NCBI GenBank assembly: GCA_014281115.1
Contig: JACONQ010000017.1
Coordinates: forward strand, 1,798,001 to 1,862,000
Length of the DNA: 64,000 bases
Direction: 5' to 3'
DNA from: Laburnicola sp. R22_1
Taxonomy: Eukaryota; Ascomycota; Dothideomycetes; Pleosporales; Didymosphaeriaceae
Part shown: piece after piece, positions 60,783 to 64,000 of the stretch
How positions within the stretch are numbered: position 1 is the first letter of the stretch
Layout: each line of letters begins with the position of its first letter
The notes under the pieces: generated by a model
Seen by the model: the letters and a program-made list of their open reading frames with translations, nothing else
What the model was told of the DNA's origin: nothing
Databases searched by the model: none
Made by a program: the position numbers and the translations under genes

Positions 60783-63069
60783 ATGGCCACCCTCCGCGAT
60801 CGCCAGATTGGTACGTCACAATACGTCTTTCTTCTGCGCCCGAAGATTATTGTATGCCCCAGCTGAGGCTGACAGACCCTCCATGTAGCCTCCATCCAGC
60901 GCATCCTCAACCTGAACGCCCCCAAGCAGCCCGACGACGACGATGCAAATGCCCTGCCGTCCGCCAACACCCCGATCCTCTCCGACACGGGCGAGCCGAT
61001 ATGGAAGGTGCTGGTCTTTGACGACTTCTCGCGGGATGTTGTGTCGTCGGTGCTACGGGTCAATGACCTGCGTGCGTGGGGCGTGACCATCTACCTGTCC
61101 ATCAACACCACACGGCATATGATCCCCGACGTGCCCGTCATCTACCTCATAGAGCCGACTGCTGCGAACCTCCAGATCATCACGAGCGACCTCTCACGCA
61201 GTCTCTACTCCCCCGCATACGTAAACTTCCTCTCCTCAGTACCCAGACCCCTCCTCGAGGACTTTGCGCAGCAGACAGTGTCCTCGGGCACGGCAGAGCA
61301 CATTGCCCAGATATACGACCAGTACCTGAACTTTGTCGTCTCAGAGCCAGACCTCTTCTCGCTCGGCATGAAGGGTGCATACGGCACCCTGAACAGTGCC
61401 CAAGTGTCGGACCAGGACCTGGATGCGCTCGTGGACCGCATTGTTTCTGGCCTGTTTTCTGTCGTCGTCACCATGGGTACCATTCCCATCATCCGCTCAA
61501 GCAAGGACGGTCCGGCCGAACTGGTTGCTGCGAAGCTGGACAGGAAGCTGCGGGACCATATTCTCAATTCGAAAACAAACCTCTTTTCGGGCGACCAAAA
61601 GTCTTCCGCAACAAGCTCCAGGCCAGTCCTCGTCCTTGTCGATCGAAACGTAGACTTGACGGCCATGCTGAGTCACAGCTGGGTCTACCAATCTTTAATT
61701 TACGACGTGTTATCCATGAATCTCAACAAAATTACTATGAACATACCGGTCGACAAGGAGCATCCAGAGAAAGGAACGAGGAAACAATCGTATGATCTCA
61801 CAGCTTCTGATACTTTCTGGTTACGGAATTCTTCACTTCCATTTCCAGAAGTAGCGGAAAACGTGTCGCAAGAGTGGAACAAATACCAGGAGGATGCGAA
61901 TGAGATAACGAAAAAAACAGGTACCTCCTCAATAGACGATCTTTCGGGTGATACGAGTCAATTCGCAGCACATCTCAAAGGGGCCATGGCGGCATTACCC
62001 GAGCTGAAAGAACGAAAGGCAACCATCACAATGCACATGGAGATACTTGAAGCACTAATGGAGGGCATCAAAGGTGAGCATCACGATTTGTCGCTCTATG
62101 ATCAGCGCGCTAACTGAAAAAGCTCGCAAACTCGATCAGTACTTTCAACTTGAGGAAGAACTCTCAAAACAGACCAAAGCCCAGATACTGGACGTCATCA
62201 AAGACGGCGATCAAGGCAAGGAGCCACTCGACAAACTAAGATTGTTCCTCCAATGGTATACTACTTCTCTCGCACTTCTTCTTCAGACACTGATGTAATT
62301 CAGGTATTTGACATCGGAAACCGAACTCAGTCGAGCAGACTTGGAAAGCTTCACCCAAGCCCTCGATGCCGCAGGCGCAGATACGACATCCATCAAATAC
62401 GTGCGAACCGTTCGCCAACTCACCCGCATGACCATGATCTCTTCCGCACCTACGCAGCCCTCGCAAAATGCATCCCAGCTCTTCGGCGGCTTCAGCAACC
62501 TATCATCGCGCGTCACCGACCGATTCAAAGAAGCCGGTCTGGGCGCCAACTTCGAAGGCCTTCTCCAAGGAGTCAAGAACTTCCTACCCACAAACAAAGA
62601 TCTGACTCTCACAAAAATAACTGAGAGTCTTATGGACCCTGCAAACGCATCATCAAGTGCAATCCAAAAGACAGAAAATTATCTCTATTTCGACCCTCGG
62701 TCTGCAAACGCACGGGGTACGCTGCCCCCAGCTAGCCAGGTACGCAACCAGCAAGGTTCCCGAATGGGCATCGAAGCCACATTCGGGCAGCGCCGCCAAG
62801 CCTTCTCAGAAGCCATCGTCTTCTCAGTAGGCGGCGGTAGCATGGAGTAAGTGACTCTGACCTCGTACATATGCCCCGCTCGCTGCTCAGTAAACTAACA
62901 TTGTCATAGCGAGTACGGAAACTTGCAGGAGTGGGCCAAAAGGACGAGCGCAGGTGGTGCGGCGGGAACGGGGCAGAAGAGAAGAGTCATATACGGCTCT
63001 ACGGCTATCTTGTCAGCGACTGAGTTTGTGAATACGGATCTAGCTATGCTGGGGAAGGAGAGCTCGTAG
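60783..63069 (+). CDS. SLY1: Sly1, Sec1/Munc18 protein of ER-Golgi transport
   Basis: Five exons: 60783-60810, 60889-62073, 62123-62255, 62304-62846 and 62910-63069 (introns 78, 49, 48 and 63 bp) give 682 residues in one frame. Sly1 binds the syntaxin Sed5/Ufe1 and promotes SNARE assembly at the ER-Golgi interface. The N-terminus MATLRDRQIASIQRILNLN, the KVLVFDDFSRDVVSSVLRV block, VLVDRNVDLTAMLSHSWVYQ, the YDLTASDTFW segment and the C-terminal FSVGGGSMDEYGNLQEW are typical of the family, and the length is usual. The 28-nt first exon is supported by a GTACGT donor and by the conserved N-terminus it restores. The W codon is split by intron 3. Confidence 0.95.
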
Positions 63070-64000
63070 GCAGATGCGAACGTGTGGGTAGGGGTGGATC
63101 GCAATGCGTGCGGGTCTCGGCTCGCTTAATACAACATGATTCGGAATTTTCGCTTGTTGTTGTTGTTGTTTTGGTGCATTCTTATTTTTATTTACATACC
63201 CTCCGTGCTTTTTTTTGGTTGGTTGGTCATGGCGCGTTAATGCAACACCAGCATACAGGGCAGGGACTGAGTGAGTTGTGACGATGCGATGGGATAGGCG
63301 GAATATCAAACGCGGATCCGTGCGTCGCGTCTCGGGTCGAAGAAGTACCGGTGCGGTAGTTGTTGAGACCGCTGTTGAACCTTAACCTTGCTGTATCTAC
63401 CCTTGTCCTTGTGTGCACATGTCCTTGGCTTATGGCTTGCGTGCACACGTGTGTTTCTCGGACTTTCCCATCCATCGGATTTATACACGTGAATAATGCC
63501 TCACATCCATGGAGCGGATTTACACACGTGAATAATGGAGGGCCTCGGGAGGGTCGCACTTCATGCTCTTTCTTTCTCTTGTGATTACGGATGTGTTTTC
63601 TGGTCGAGGATATCCTGTGGTAGCTACGATACTATATGTATACTAGAACGGCTTGTCGGCGCGGCAAGATATACCTGGGATGTGAGTGAGGTGAGGCGTT
63701 GGCGTGTGCTGTGTGGTGTGCTGTGTGGTGTGAGTGTGGTGCGAGCGTGGGGTGTGTTGGAGCTTGGTTGAGGATTCGAAGTGTAGGAATGGCCCATGGG
63801 GGTGGTGGTGGAAACGGTGGTTACAGTAGTTAGTTAGATGGCAATGAGGGAGTTTTTACGTGGTTGTTACATGTGAGTACCTAGGTATGGAGAAGTGCGT
63901 GCATGTGGAGTCTGCCTCTCTGGAGGGAGATGGGCTAGTAGGTACGCGCTGGGTACAGTATGTCTCGTCTCGTAGTGCATCGCATCGTATCGCACAAGCC
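63070..64000. other. 3' flank of SLY1, intergenic to window end
   Basis: No confident gene. Holds a short direct duplication around ACACGTGAATAATG (about 63,486-63,499 and 63,523-63,536) and GT-rich simple sequence (TGTGTGGTGTGC, 63,708-63,735). Confidence 0.55.

Overview
The window is fungal nuclear DNA, most likely from a filamentous ascomycete (Pezizomycotina; the bimodal base composition and repeat types fit Dothideomycetes such as Pleosporales, which is inference). Protein genes carry many short introns (about 42-78 bp, GTAAGT/GTATGT-type donors). Large AT-rich blocks, rich in TpA and poor in CpA/TpG, look like repeat-induced point mutation (RIP).

Layout. (1) 1-28,200 is a transposon graveyard with no open frame of about 60 codons or more on either strand. 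Its nesting can be read from target duplications: Ty1/copia-like pol remnants (3.7-5.5 kb); an outer minus-strand LTR element (LTRs 6868-7155 and 23180-23467); a complete Ty3/gypsy element with a C-terminal chromodomain inserted in it (7225-15246, 175-bp LTRs, TTTTT target duplication); a ~100-bp tandem array split by a Fot1/pogo element (19890-21681) and by a 1,012-bp TIR element (21855-22866); and a second pogo-like element (24606-26825). A six-copy family with constant ends and 11-15 bp target duplications is scattered through the AT-rich DNA. (2) 28.2-46.9 kb is ordinary gene space: a decayed amidase gene, an NAD-binding oxidoreductase that seems to lack its 5' end, a kelch-type membrane protein, a Dgk1-like lipid kinase, the DEAD-box helicase Spb4 and a three-TM conserved protein, followed by a gene-poor stretch. 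(3) 46.9-51.2 kb is a second RIP block, a Tc1/mariner-like element starting exactly at the composition boundary and carrying a solo LTR and another copy of the six-member family. (4) 51.2-53.3 kb is low-complexity and A/C-skewed, without genes. (5) 53.4-63.1 kb is conserved housekeeping DNA: a Btz/CASC3-domain protein, a PNUTS/Ppn1-like protein (RVxF motif plus CCCH finger), and divergently from it the SM protein Sly1.

The genes form no pathway cluster. Spb4 serves ribosome assembly, Btz and the PNUTS-like protein RNA metabolism and transcription termination, Sly1 ER-Golgi fusion, and Dgk1 membrane lipid synthesis. I see no defence, secondary-metabolite or CRISPR system. The most distinctive content is the repeat architecture: a nested, datable insertion series and one family (TGTGGCGTTA end) that I cannot assign to a known superfamily. 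All intron boundaries were worked out by eye from frame and splice consensus.
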